Positions 1-9,195 of a DNA stretch of 64,000 bases are shown here, piece after piece. The position numbers were made by a program, and so were the translations under genes. The first letter of the stretch is position 1. Each line of letters begins with the position of its first letter. The notes under the pieces are model-generated. The model searched no databases and was not told the origin of the DNA. It was given only the letters and a program-made list of their open reading frames with translations. The stretch covers positions 4,712,001-4,776,000 of the forward strand of contig NC_018581.1 in assembly GCF_000143885.2 (NCBI RefSeq), in the 5' to 3' direction. This DNA is from Gordonia sp. KTR9 (lineage in GTDB: Bacteria; Actinomycetota; Actinomycetes; Mycobacteriales; Mycobacteriaceae).

Positions 1-2
1 TC

Positions 3-1778
3 GCACTCGCTGCGCAACCGGCTGCTGATGTCGACGTCGGCTCGGACGCGGGCAGCGTGATCGACACGGAGGTCGTTCGCGACGAGGCGCCCGAAGACGA
101 CCCGGCGATGACCGCTCTGGCGGATGACACCGGCGTGCCGGATCGCACCGCCGCCCTCCTGCTCGTGCCGGACGCGCGGGCGATCGCGGGGCAGGAAACA
201 CTCCCGTCCACGGAACTCGACGCGTGGTCGGGCACCCGCCCCGCCGCGACCGAGGACTCCCGCGCCCGCATAGCCGGTCAACTCATCTGGCCCCACGGCT
301 CGGGTGCCCCGACCGTCGATGTGGACGCCGAGACGATCCAGGCCACCGTGTCACAGCCCGGCGCAACCGCCCGCTCCATAGCCGGACAGGAGATGTTCGC
401 CGCATCGGACATCACCGCGCTGACCACCCATCCCGCACCGACGCCCACCCCGCCGGAGACTCCCGACCGCGACGCGTCCCCCGCACCGACAGTCATCGGG
501 TCACACGGATACCAGATCGGTGAAGAGCATCCGGAGATCACCGAGTCCGACGCGCTCTTCGAGGCACGGGCCGCACTCGAATTGGGTGCACTCGAACTGA
601 CTTTCGGCCGATTGTCCACCCAGCAGCTGGCGGGCTACCGGTTGCTCGCCGACGCCACGGTGCCCTACGTCGACGGCGACCGGTTCGTCGATTCCGCCGA
701 ATACACCGAGACCAACGCCGCGTTCCACGACTATCTGTTCCTGCTCACCGGCAACGATCACCTGCTCGAGGCCTACAAGGCCCTCGGTGTGAAGGGCCGC
801 ATGAGCGAGGTGTTGCGGAACGCGACGTGGTGTCACCCGCTGTGCGCCCAGGATCACGTCGACATCGTGACCGCGTTCACCTCCGGCGACCACGACGCCG
901 CCCGTGAGTTGATCGTCGCCCACGCCGACCGTTCCAAGCAGACCATGCGACGGGCGATGTCCGACGAGATCGGCTCGCGGCGGCCGCGTTTCGTCACCCC
1001 GGGCCGGTTCACCGGCAAGGTCGTGGTGATCACCGGCGCCGCGCAGGGTATCGGGGAACAGACCGCCCGGCGGATCAGCGCCGAGGGCGGGCAGGTCGTG
1101 CTGGCCGACCGTTCCGAACTGGTCGACGACGTCGCCCGCGAGCTCGCCGGAACCGGCACCGGTGCGGTGCCGGCCGTCGCCGACCTCGAGACCTTCGGCG
1201 GCGCCGAGGCCGTCGTCCGGCGTGCGATCGACTCCTTCGGCCGCGTCGACGTCCTCATCAACAACGTGGGCGGTGCGATCAACTTCAAACCGTTCACCGA
1301 ATTCACCGACGAACAGATCCGCGCCGAGATCGACCGCTCGCTGATGACCACACTCTTCACCTGCCGCGCGGCACTGCCGTCGATGGTGCGATCAGGACGC
1401 GGCGTGATCGTCAACGTCTCGTCCGCCGCGACCCGGGGAATCCACCGGATTCCCTATTCCGCGGCCAAGGGTGCGGTCAACGCGCTGACCGCGTCCCTGG
1501 CGTTGGAGTACGCCGACGAGGGCATCCGGGTCGTCGCCACGGCTCCGGGCGGAACCGACGCACCTCCGCGCCGCATCTCACGCGGCACCCCGGAACCGCG
1601 CAGCGACACCGAAGCGCGGTGGTACCAGGCGCACATCGACCAGACCCTGTCGTCGTCGACGATGCACCGGTACGGAACGCTCGACGAGCAGGCAGCGGCC
1701 ATCTGCTTCCTCGCCTCGGACGAGGCGTCGTACATCACCGGGACCGTGCTGCCCGTCGCCGGCGGTGACCAGGGTTGA
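3..1778 (+). CDS. benD: BenD benzoate-diol dehydrogenase in one frame with an FCD-like domain; 5' end outside window
   Basis: The frame is open to the left window edge. A GTG at 57 is a possible start, but G-rich first codon positions before it suggest the gene began earlier. From the Met codon at 957 onward (about 273 residues) it is a short-chain dehydrogenase with TGAAQGIG, NNVGG and the YSAAK catalytic pair. RGIHRIPYSA and the C-terminal GGDQG match what I know of BenD, which oxidises the benzoate cis-diol carboxylate to catechol and CO2 with NAD+. Counting from 57, residues 165-295 resemble the FCD ligand-binding fold of GntR regulators (NAAFHDYL, QDHVDIV, AHADR). Residues 1-160 are Pro/Asp/Thr-rich with three IAGQ copies (43-46, 72-75, 108-111). 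No stop separates the parts. The upstream part may be the extended C-terminus of BenC fused to BenD, or BenD may also start at 957. BenD is sure; the fusion is inferred. Confidence 0.8.
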   Translation, partial: ALAAQPAADVDVGSDAGSVIDTEVVRDEAPEDDPAMTALADDTGVPDRTAALLLVPDARAIAGQETLPSTELDAWSGTRPAATEDSRARIAGQLIWPHGSGAPTVDVDAETIQATVSQPGATARSIAGQEMFAASDITALTTHPAPTPTPPETPDRDASPAPTVIGSHGYQIGEEHPEITESDALFEARAALELGALELTFGRLSTQQLAGYRLLADATVPYVDGDRFVDSAEYTETNAAFHDYLFLLTGNDHLLEAYKALGVKGRMSEVLRNATWCHPLCAQDHVDIVTAFTSGDHDAARELIVAHADRSKQTMRRAMSDEIGSRRPRFVTPGRFTGKVVVITGAAQGIGEQTARRISAEGGQVVLADRSELVDDVARELAGTGTGAVPAVADLETFGGAEAVVRRAIDSFGRVDVLINNVGGAINFKPFTEFTDEQIRAEIDRSLMTTLFTCRAALPSMVRSGRGVIVNVSSAATRGIHRIPYSAAKGAVNALTASLALEYADEGIRVVATAPGGTDAPPRRISRGTPEPRSDTEARWYQAHIDQTLSSSTMHRYGTLDEQAAAICFLASDEASYITGTVLPVAGGDQG

Positions 1779-1807
1779 GCCGCCCCGCGAGCCCCTAGTA
1801 TGGACCG

Positions 1808-4538
1808 ATGATGGTCACCGGCGGGTGCGTCGGCCGAGACCGCGAGATCGAGTTGCTGTCCTCGCGGCTCGATGCCGTGTCGGAGTCGGGTTTTCTGGCC
1901 GTCACGGGAGATCCCGGCATCGGCAAATCGACGCTGCTGAGGCACCTGGTCCGATGGCGACTGTCCGCTCCGACAATCGGCCCCACGTTGTGGGCCGCGG
2001 TGTCACCATGGCGAGCGCGCACGCCCGGCGCACTCATCCGGCAGCTGGTACAGGACCGGCCCGGAGCTATACCCGCGACGGATAACGAGGCCCCGGACGG
2101 CCTGCTCGACGCCCTGCTCACGGCGGTCACCGCTCCCGCGGAGGCATCGACCGAAACACCCGGTGACACAGCCATACTCATCGCCGTCGACGACGCCGAC
2201 CTCGCCGACGAGGAGTCCCTGCAGGCGTTGGTCTCTCTCACCCGCGAACACCGCGATCGTCGAATCCTGGTCGTCGTCACCATGTCTCGACGGGGAGCAC
2301 GGCTCGCGGGCAACGCAGTCGACGAGTTGCGACTCGACGGCCTGGACGCACAGGGCACGGCGGACATCGCCGCGCAGCGCGGCATCGTGCTGCATCCGGC
2401 GATGCGCGAGGAACTGGCGCGGCACACCGGCGGGAATCCGCGCGACATCGTAGCCCTGCTCGACGAGGTCCCGGCGGGCACCTGGTCCCGCACCGGCGTG
2501 GGGCTGCCCGCACCGGCCCACGTCGTCGGCATGGTCCGGGAACAGTTGCCGGACAACGGTACACCGGCCCGCGCACTCATCGAAGCGCTCGCCATCCTCG
2601 ACCCCGCGGAGCCCCTCGCGACCGCGATCGCCCTGGCCGGGATCGCGGACCCACTCAGCGCGATCGACACCGCACAGGCAACCGGTTTGGTGACTGCCGA
2701 CGGGGCGCTGACACCCGCGGAGGCGCAACCGCGCCTCGCCGGCCCCCTGGTGCGGGCCGCCGTCCTCGAGGTCCTCGGCATGAAGACCGTGGGCGACGCC
2801 CACCGTCGGGCCGCGGACCTGGTCGACGACCCCGCCCGACAGCTCCATCACCGCGTCGCGGCCACCTCGACGGTCGACGCCGCCCTCGCCGACGACCTCG
2901 CCGACCTGGCACGCGCCCGCGGCGCCGACGGCGCGTGGGCCGAGGCCGCCGGGCTGTACCGTCAGGCGGGCCGGCTCACCCCCGATCCGCTGCAGCGCGA
3001 CACACGGGTGACGCTCGCGGTCGATTCGCTTCTCGCCGCGGGCGACTGCACCGGCGCGGGCGCCTTGGTGCCGACCGTGGAGAGCCTGCGCGAGACACCG
3101 CTGCGCAATGCGATCCTGGCGTACCTCGCCATCCTGCGGGGCCGGTCGGTAGAGGCACAGCTGCGTCTCGACCGGGCGTGGGCCATCGTCAACGTCGAGC
3201 GCGAGCCCGATGTCGCCGCCCTGATCGCGCAGCGTTTCGTCCTGCACAATCTGGTCCGATGCCAGGGCACCGAACTGGTCGACTGGGCCGATCGCGCGAA
3301 CGCGATGGCCGACGCCGGGTCGGCCGCCCGGGTGGAGGCCGCCGTCATCCGCGGGCTGGGACTGGCGTGGTCGGGACACCCGGATGCCGCACGCGCCGAG
3401 TACGAGACCGTCTCCGAACGGGTTCGGTACGGCGCGCAGGCCCAGCGCGCGATCATGGGCCGCGGTTGGCTCGAGCTCGGCCTCGACGAGATCGACGCGG
3501 CGCGTACCGATCTCGAGACCGCCGTGTCCATGGCGCAGCTCGGTGGCTCCACGCGGATCACGTTGTGGGCGTTGGCCTGGCTCGCCCGGGTCCAGTTCCT
3601 CACCGGCGACTGGGACGATGCCCTGCGTGGCGTCGAGGCCGGCCGCGCGCTCGCCCGCAGCAGTGGCATCGCGCTCACGACGCCCCTGCTCAACTGGACT
3701 GCGAGCCAGATTCATTCGCTACGCGGGAACTGGGAGGACGCGCGTGAGAGTGTCACGCAGAGCAGCACCTCCGTCGGCGACTACGAGATCATGCGGATAC
3801 CCGACCTGCTGGCCCGGGCCCAGCTGGCGGAGGCCGCGGCCGACTATGGTCGGGTCCGGCGGATACTGACGCCGCTCGTTGCGCTGGCCGAGTCCGTCCC
3901 GGCACTGTCCGAGCCGGGCTTGTGGCCGTGGGTCGATGTTCTCGCCAACGCACTGGTCCTCGAGGGACGGCACGAGGCCGCCGACGATCTGCTGCGACGC
4001 TACGAGATCCGGTCGGCCGAGCGGGGCCACCGGTCGTCGGCAGCCCGGATGAAGTACGCACGCGGCCGCCACCTCGGCGCGACCGGTGACATCCATGGGG
4101 CACGCCGCACCTTCGATGAGGGCATCGAACTCCTCGACGGTCTCGGGCTGCGCTACGACCAGGCGCGGGTGAATTTCGCCTACGGCCAGACGTTGCGACG
4201 TGCGGGCAAGCGCCGCGCCGCCGACGCCGTCATCGGGACCGCCCGCGACCTGTACCTGTCGCTCGGCGCCACCACCTACGTCGAACGCTGCGAACGTGAA
4301 CTGAAGGCCGGCGGTCTGGCGACCTCGCGCGGCGAGCACCACACCGCAGCAAGGGATGGCGCCGAACTCACTCCCCAGGAGGAGGCGGTCACCGCGCTTG
4401 TCGCGCGCGGCCTGTCGAACAAGGGAAGTCGCGGCCGAACTCTACATCTCACCGAAGACGGTGCAGTACCACCTGACACGGATTTACGCGAAACTCGGCG
4501 TCCGGTCCCGCGCCGAATTGGCGGCCACCCGCCGGTGA
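1808..4538 (+). pseudogene. benR: Large ATP-binding LuxR-family (LAL) regulator, probably benzoate regulator BenR; single-base frameshift before the HTH
   Basis: This is a MalT/LAL-type regulator of about 909 residues if repaired. It has an N-terminal AAA ATPase with Walker A GDPGIGKST (about residues 35-43), a long helical TPR-like middle, and a C-terminal LuxR helix-turn-helix (LTPQEEAV, then EVAAELYISPKTVQYH, IYAKLGVRSRAEL). The GGG at 4423-4425 has one base too many: the main frame reads NKGSRG and runs to 4645 through a repeat, while the next frame from 4425 reads EVAAEL and ends at 4538. As given, the protein loses its DNA-binding domain. A LuxR-type benR next to benD is known from Corynebacterium glutamicum, so context supports a benzoate-responsive activator. 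Start is ATG 1808 or 1811. It converges with pcaJ. Confidence 0.78.
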
Positions 4539-4539
4539 C

Positions 4540-4623
4540 GTCGACTGTGCGTCCGATCCCGTCGACTGTGCGTCGTATCCCGTCGACCGTGCGTCCGATC
4601 GGATCGACTGTGCAACCGTCGAT
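4540..4623. repeat. 21-bp tandem repeat between convergent genes
   Basis: Four units of 21 bp lie head to tail at 4540, 4561, 4582 and 4603 with core GTCGACTGTGCGTCCGAT. The second and third copies have a few substitutions and the fourth is more divergent. The array fills the gap between the convergent LuxR and pcaJ ends and touches the pcaJ stop. In the frameshifted LuxR frame it would encode a PSTVRPI heptad. Confidence 0.8.
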
Positions 4624-5283
4624 CTACACCCCGGCCGCTGCGTAACCCGCCGTCCGGTCGGTGACGGGTGCACCGGTCTTGGCCTCGACGATCCCCAGGT
4701 CGACGCCCGGGGCGAACTCCACGACGTCGAATCCCGTTCCGGCAATGTCGAAGACACCGAGGTCGGTGATCACCCGGCTCACCACACCGCGCCCGGTCAG
4801 CGGGAGCGCGCAGCTCTCGAGCAGCTTGGGTTCGCCCTTCTTGGTGACATGGTCCATCAGCACGATGACCCGGCCGGCGCCGTTGACGAGGTCCATGGCG
4901 CCGCCGATGCCCTTGACGAGCGCACCGGGCACCATCCAGTTGGCGAGGTCGCCGTTCATCGCGACCTGCATGCCACCGAGGACCGCGACGTCGACGTGGC
5001 CGCCGCGGATCATCGCGAAGCTCGTGGCAGAGTCGAAAAAAGACGCTCCGGGTAGAACGGAGACGGTCTGCTTGCCGGCGTTGATGAGGTCGGGGTCGAC
5101 CTCGTCGTCGTAGGGAAACGGTCCGACGCCGAGGATGCCGTTCTCGGCGTGCAGGTGGACACCGGAGTTGTCGGGCATGAGGTCGGGAATCATGGTGGGC
5201 AGCCCGATTCCCAGGTTGACGTAGTCGCCGGGGGTGAGTTCACGGGCGGCGCGGGCGGCCATCTCGGTACGGGTCCAGGTCAT
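4624..5283 (-). CDS. pcaJ: 3-oxoadipate CoA-transferase subunit B (PcaJ)
   Basis: 219 residues, beta subunit of the class I CoA-transferase that activates 3-oxoadipate with succinyl-CoA, the penultimate step of the beta-ketoadipate pathway. The HAENGILG motif carries the catalytic Glu (Glu-47), and [11 protein letters not shown] and [14 protein letters not shown] are typical of the SCOT/PcaJ beta family. I chose the ATG at 5283 (MTWTRTEMA), which follows pcaI by 10 nt and fits the family start. It is the last gene of the pcaFDIJ operon. Acetoacetate or another 3-oxoacid is a possible substrate from sequence alone, but pcaD and pcaF next to it favour 3-oxoadipate. Confidence 0.92.
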   Translation of the reverse strand: MTWTRTEMAARAARELTPGDYVNLGIGLPTMIPDLMPDNSGVHLHAENGILGVGPFPYDDEVDPDLINAGKQTVSVLPGASFFDSATSFAMIRGGHVDVAVLGGMQVAMNGDLANWMVPGALVKGIGGAMDLVNGAGRVIVLMDHVTKKGEPKLLESCALPLTGRGVVSRVITDLGVFDIAGTGFDVVEFAPGVDLGIVEAKTGAPVTDRTAGYAAAGV

Positions 5284-5293
5284 GTCGACACTC

Positions 5294-6127
5294 CTAGGCT
5301 GACGGCGATGCGGTGGGACGTTCACGGACGGTGCGCTTCTCGATCCCCTTGCGCGCAACTTGGTCCGGGGCGAGTTCGACGATCCGCTGCACGAAGATGC
5401 CCGGCAGATGGATCTCGTCGGGTCCGAGTTCGCCGACCTCGACCACCTTCTCCGCCTCGACGATCGTGATGCGCCCGGCCATAGCTGCAGGCGGGTTGAA
5501 ATTCCGTGCGGCAGCGTGGAATCGACAGTTTCCGTCGGTGTCCACCACCGCGGCCCGGATGAGTGCGTAGTCGGTGACGATCGACTCCTCGAGGACCATC
5601 TCCCGACCGTGGAAGGTCCGGACCTCCTTGGGCGGCGACGCCTCCGCGATGGTGCCGTCGGAGTGGTAGCGCCAGGGCAGCCCACCCTCGGCGACGAGCG
5701 TGCCGACCCCGGTGGGGGTGAAGAACGCCCCGATCCCGCTTCCGCCGGCGCGCATGCGTTCGGCAAGCGTGCCCTGCGGGGTCAGTTCGACGGTCACCTC
5801 ACCGGACAGGAATTGGCGCCCGAACTCCTTGTTCTCCCCGATGTAGGACGCGACGACCCGGTCGATACGACGGGCCTCCAGCAGCAATCCCAGGCCAGCG
5901 CCGTCGGTTCCGCAGTTGTTGGAGACGATGGTCAGGTTCGCCGCACCCTGCTCGAGGAGCGCGTCGATGAGGAAGCCGGGGATGCCGGCCAGCCCGAAGC
6001 CGCCCACCGCGATGCTCGCGCCGTCGGGGATGTCGGCCACCGCCTGTGCCGCCGACGCCGCGAGTTTGGTCGGGCCGCCGGGACGGTCGACGACCGTCGT
6101 CGTGGCGGAGCTGTCGAGAGTGCTCAT
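5294..6127 (-). CDS. pcaI: 3-oxoadipate CoA-transferase subunit A (PcaI)
   Basis: 277 residues, alpha subunit partner of PcaJ. The glycine-rich [10 protein letters not shown] (residues 41-50) and [11 protein letters not shown] are hallmark sequences of the class I CoA-transferase alpha subunit. The ATG at 6127 overlaps the pcaD stop by four bases (ATGA), giving translational coupling. Together the two subunits convert 3-oxoadipate plus succinyl-CoA to 3-oxoadipyl-CoA plus succinate in the cytosol. The first 20 residues are a little long and polar compared with the minimal family start, but no better downstream start is seen. Confidence 0.92.
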   Translation of the reverse strand: MSTLDSSATTTVVDRPGGPTKLAASAAQAVADIPDGASIAVGGFGLAGIPGFLIDALLEQGAANLTIVSNNCGTDGAGLGLLLEARRIDRVVASYIGENKEFGRQFLSGEVTVELTPQGTLAERMRAGGSGIGAFFTPTGVGTLVAEGGLPWRYHSDGTIAEASPPKEVRTFHGREMVLEESIVTDYALIRAAVVDTDGNCRFHAAARNFNPPAAMAGRITIVEAEKVVEVGELGPDEIHLPGIFVQRIVELAPDQVARKGIEKRTVRERPTASPSA

Positions 6128-6891
6128 TGCTGCTCCAGGTGTTCGATCAGTGCGGGAGTGATGATGTCGGGTTGCTGCGCAGTGGCGAGGTGGGCCGAAT
6201 CCGGGACCACCAGCAGGCGGCCGTTCGGCACGGCATCGGCTATCTCGCGCAACAGATCCGGCGGGGTGGCCGGGTCGTCGGCGCCGGCGATCGCCAGCGT
6301 GGGCGCGGTGATCGACGACAGATCGGGCCGCTGATCCATCACGGCGATCGCCTCGCAACAGGCCGCGTATCCCTCGGCGGGAGTGGCGGCGACCATGGCC
6401 TCGTACCCCTGTCGCGCTTCGGTGTTCGCGGCGAGGTATCCGGGGGTGAACCACCGCTGGACCACGGCCGCGGCGACCGCCGAGGTGCCGTCGGCGCGCA
6501 CGAGCGCGGCACGGTCGGTCCAGCCCTGTGCGGGCGGCAGGTACGCCGCGGTGCACAGCAGGGCCAGGCGGTCCACGCGTTCGGGATCACGCGCGGCGAC
6601 GCGCATCATGGTCATCCCGCCGAGCGAGAGGCCGACGAGGTGTGCGCGTTCGATGTCGAGGCGGTCCAGCAGGGCGATCACGTCGTCGGCCAGCTCGTCG
6701 ATCGAGTACGGGCCCTGTAGCACAGGCGAATCGCCGTGCCCTCGGGTGTCGTAGCGTACGACCCGGAACCGCTCTTCGAGCGCGGCGATCTGGGCGTCCC
6801 ACATCCGGTGCGTCGACCCCAGTGAATTGGACAGCACGACCGCCGGCCCGTCGGGTCGCCCGGTGACGACGGCATGGACCTGCACGCTCAT
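6124..6891 (-). CDS. pcaD: 3-oxoadipate enol-lactonase (PcaD)
   Basis: 255 residues, alpha/beta hydrolase. It has the SNSLGSTHRMW segment near the oxyanion hole, the nucleophile elbow GLSLGGM (Ser-89), an acid in GADDPATPP and the His in DSAHLA. These are characteristic of PcaD, which hydrolyses 3-oxoadipate enol-lactone to 3-oxoadipate. In many actinobacteria PcaD is fused to the decarboxylase PcaC as PcaL; here the C-terminal decarboxylase is absent and the protein ends at IEHLEQQ. Start ATG 6891 overlaps the pcaF stop by four bases and its own stop overlaps the pcaI start by four bases. Confidence 0.9.
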   Translation of the reverse strand: MSVQVHAVVTGRPDGPAVVLSNSLGSTHRMWDAQIAALEERFRVVRYDTRGHGDSPVLQGPYSIDELADDVIALLDRLDIERAHLVGLSLGGMTMMRVAARDPERVDRLALLCTAAYLPPAQGWTDRAALVRADGTSAVAAAVVQRWFTPGYLAANTEARQGYEAMVAATPAEGYAACCEAIAVMDQRPDLSSITAPTLAIAGADDPATPPDLLREIADAVPNGRLLVVPDSAHLATAQQPDIITPALIEHLEQQ

Positions 6892-8126
6892 CGGATCGCC
6901 TCGAAGATCGCCGCGAGACCCTGTCCGCCACCGATGCACATCGTCTCCAGGACGTACCGGGAGTCGCGGCGGCGGGCTTCGTAGGCCGCGGTGGCGAGGA
7001 TGCGCGCACCGGTGGCACCGATGGGATGACCGAGGGAGATGCCGGATCCGTTGGGGTTGAGCCGTTCGTCGGTCGGGTCGATCTTCCACTCGGCGAGGCA
7101 GGCGAGCACCTGGGCGGCGAATGCCTCGTTGAGTTCGATGAGGTCGATCTCGTCGAGCGCGAGGCCGGCGCGTTCGAGTGCGGCGGCGGTGGCCCCGACC
7201 GGACCGATGCCCATCGTCGCGGGCTCACACCCGGTGACCGCCCAGGAGCGCAGCGCCAGAAGGGGTTCGAGCCCGCGGCGCTCTGCCTCTGCGCGCGTGG
7301 TGACCACGCACATGGCCGCGCCGTCGTTCTGGCCGGAGGCGTTGCCGGCCGTGACCGTCGAGTCGGGGTCGATGCCGACTCGGATCGGACGCAGGGCGGC
7401 GAGTGATTCTGCGGTCGCGTCGGCCCGCGGGTGCTCGTCGCGATCGACGACGGTGTCCGGCCGGCCCCGCCGTCCGGGGATGGTGACCGGTACCAGTTCG
7501 TCGGTGAAATGTCCGCTGTCGTGAGCCGCGATCGCCCGTTCGTGCGAACGGGCCGCCAGTGCGTCCTGCTCGGTCCGCGAGATGCCGTATCTCGCACGCA
7601 GGTTCTCGGCGGTCTCGATCATCCCGCCCGGAACCGGGTGCGACTCGCCGCCGGCCGTCAGACGCCCGCGATCGAGACGGTCGCGGAGTTCGACGCCGCC
7701 CTGTTTGATCCCCGACCGGAGGCCGAGCGCATAGTGCTCGACGGTCGACATCGACTCGGCACCGCCGGCGACGACGAGGCGGGCACCCCCGGTCGCCACG
7801 GCTGCCGCGCCGGTCAGGATCGCCTGCAGGCCGGAACCACAGCGACGATCGACCTGCATTCCGGGTACTCCGACACCGAGGCCGGCATCCAGGGCCGCGA
7901 TCCGGCCGAGCGCCGGTGACTCTCCGTTGGCGTAACCCTGCCCGAGGATCACGTCATCGACATCGCCCTCGCCGAGCCCGGTGCGTTCCGCGAGTACGCG
8001 AAGCAGGTCGGTCGCCAGCCGGGTGACGGGAACCGATGCCAGCGCACCACCCATGCGCCCGACCGGGGTACGCAGCGGCGAACAGATGACGACATCGGAA
8101 CCCGCGTCCATGGTGAGAGGAGCCAT
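6888..8126 (-). CDS. pcaF: 3-oxoadipyl-CoA thiolase (PcaF)
   Basis: 412 residues, thiolase that cleaves 3-oxoadipyl-CoA with CoA into succinyl-CoA and acetyl-CoA, ending the pathway. The acyl-accepting Cys is in RRCGSGLQA (Cys-96), with catalytic His-367 in GHPIGATGAR and Cys-397 in CIGGGQG. NEAFAAQVLA is the usual thiolase block. The specific substrate follows from the operon partners pcaD, pcaI and pcaJ. Start ATG 8126 was chosen; an in-frame GTG nine bases upstream is possible. It is the first gene of the operon and is divergent from a LysR gene across an operator-like palindrome. Confidence 0.92.
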   Translation of the reverse strand: MAPLTMDAGSDVVICSPLRTPVGRMGGALASVPVTRLATDLLRVLAERTGLGEGDVDDVILGQGYANGESPALGRIAALDAGLGVGVPGMQVDRRCGSGLQAILTGAAAVATGGARLVVAGGAESMSTVEHYALGLRSGIKQGGVELRDRLDRGRLTAGGESHPVPGGMIETAENLRARYGISRTEQDALAARSHERAIAAHDSGHFTDELVPVTIPGRRGRPDTVVDRDEHPRADATAESLAALRPIRVGIDPDSTVTAGNASGQNDGAAMCVVTTRAEAERRGLEPLLALRSWAVTGCEPATMGIGPVGATAAALERAGLALDEIDLIELNEAFAAQVLACLAEWKIDPTDERLNPNGSGISLGHPIGATGARILATAAYEARRRDSRYVLETMCIGGGQGLAAIFEAIR

Positions 8127-8179
8127 GCGCTCCACCCTAGGAACTGTCGTCGATATGGAGAAGTACTCGTATCGCAGCG

Positions 8180-8202
8180 TTTGATATGCAACAGATATCA
8201 AA
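8180..8202. promoter_or_regulatory. Perfect palindrome, probable LysR operator of the pca operon
   Basis: TTTGATAT and ATATCAAA (8180-8187 and 8195-8202) are perfect 8-bp arms around a 7-nt spacer. This T-rich dyad sits in the short gap between pcaF and the divergent LysR gene and is of the T-N11-A kind bound by LysR regulators. A second weaker dyad, CGATA...TATCG, lies at 8151-8174. Binding by the neighbouring regulator is inferred. Confidence 0.7.
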
Positions 8203-8218
8203 TGTCTACACTGGCGGC

Positions 8219-9106
8219 ATGGAGCTCCGCCATCTGCGGTACTTTCGCGCCGTCGCCGAGGAATTGCACTTCGGCCGGGCCGCGCAGCGACTCCACATGG
8301 CCCAACCACCGCTGTCGCAGCAGATCCGCCAACTCGAGGACGAGCTCGGGGTCGCGCTGCTGGTCCGGTCGACGCGGCGCGTCGAACTGACCCCCGCGGG
8401 TGCGGACTACCTGCAGCGAGTGGAAGCGATCCTGGACTCGGTCGACGCCGCCACACGGCAGGCACAACGGATCGCCGACGGACGCCAGGGCAACCTCGCG
8501 ATCGGGTGCGTGGGTTCGGCGACCTATTCGCTGCTGCCCGCGCTGGTGCGCGCCCTGAGCGTCGAACTACCCGACGTGGACGTCAGCGTGCGCGGCGAGA
8601 TGCTGGCACCCGCCCAGATCGCCGCGCTGGCGTCCGGGGACATCGACCTCGCGTTGTTGCGCGTACCGATGGACACGACCGGCCTGCAGGTCGAATCGAT
8701 CCGCCGCGACCGCCTCATCGTGGCACTGCCTCACGATCATCGGCTCGCCCACGGCGCACCGGATGCGACCGTGGACTTCGCACTGCTGGCCGGTGACGAC
8801 TTCGTCGTGCATGCGGGCGGCGGGAAGTCGCTCATGCACGGCGTCCTGTCGGCGGCCGCCGGACGCGCGGGTTTCGTCCCGCACATCCGGCACGAGGTCG
8901 AGGAGACGTCGACGCTCCTGACACTGGTCGCCGCCGGGGTGGGGGTGGCCCTGGTCCCCGAACCCACCTCGGCGCTCGGCGTACCCGGCGTCGTGTACCG
9001 GCCGCTCGACGCCCCCGAGGAGGTCGAACTGGCCGTGGCATTCCCGGACGGGCGCCGAACCCCGCTCGTCGACCGGGCCCTGGCGGTGTTGCGCACCCTC
9101 TCCTGA
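8219..9106 (+). CDS. LysR-family regulator of the pca operon
   Basis: 295 residues. The N-terminal winged HTH is classical ([46 protein letters not shown]), followed by a periplasmic-binding-like effector domain from about residue 90. Start ATG 8219 was preferred over an upstream in-frame ATG at 8186 because the latter lies inside the operator palindrome and the LysR family begins with MELRHL. It is divergent from pcaFDIJ, the usual geometry for autoregulation plus activation by a pathway intermediate such as 3-oxoadipate or muconate. The effector is not visible in the sequence. Many relatives use an IclR-type PcaR instead. Confidence 0.88.
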   Translation: MELRHLRYFRAVAEELHFGRAAQRLHMAQPPLSQQIRQLEDELGVALLVRSTRRVELTPAGADYLQRVEAILDSVDAATRQAQRIADGRQGNLAIGCVGSATYSLLPALVRALSVELPDVDVSVRGEMLAPAQIAALASGDIDLALLRVPMDTTGLQVESIRRDRLIVALPHDHRLAHGAPDATVDFALLAGDDFVVHAGGGKSLMHGVLSAAAGRAGFVPHIRHEVEETSTLLTLVAAGVGVALVPEPTSALGVPGVVYRPLDAPEEVELAVAFPDGRRTPLVDRALAVLRTLS

Positions 9107-9110
9107 ACGC

Positions 9111-9184
9111 CGCAAACCCACCCCTTTTCGGTATTTCCACCCACCACATAGGGGGTGGAAATACCGAAAAAGGGTGGGTTTGCG
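9111..9184. terminator. Long near-perfect hairpin between convergent genes
   Basis: Two 32-base arms (9111-9142 and 9153-9184) pair with one mismatch around a 10-nt loop. The arms start with CGCAAACCCACCC. The hairpin occupies the gap between the LysR stop (9106) and the echA stop (9196), so it can end transcription from both sides. The stem is far longer than a usual intrinsic terminator and carries short T and A runs inside the arms. Confidence 0.75.
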
Positions 9185-9195
9185 AATGTTTCGGA

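Noticed and set aside
1..60. A short frame ending at TGA 58-60 that overlaps the GTG at 57, as if an upstream gene ended there
   Set aside because: The base pattern favours the BenD frame being coding here, and the short translation is a basic shadow-like sequence.
8186..8218. Upstream ATG for the LysR gene
   Set aside because: It lies within the operator palindrome, and the family start MELRHL is at 8219.
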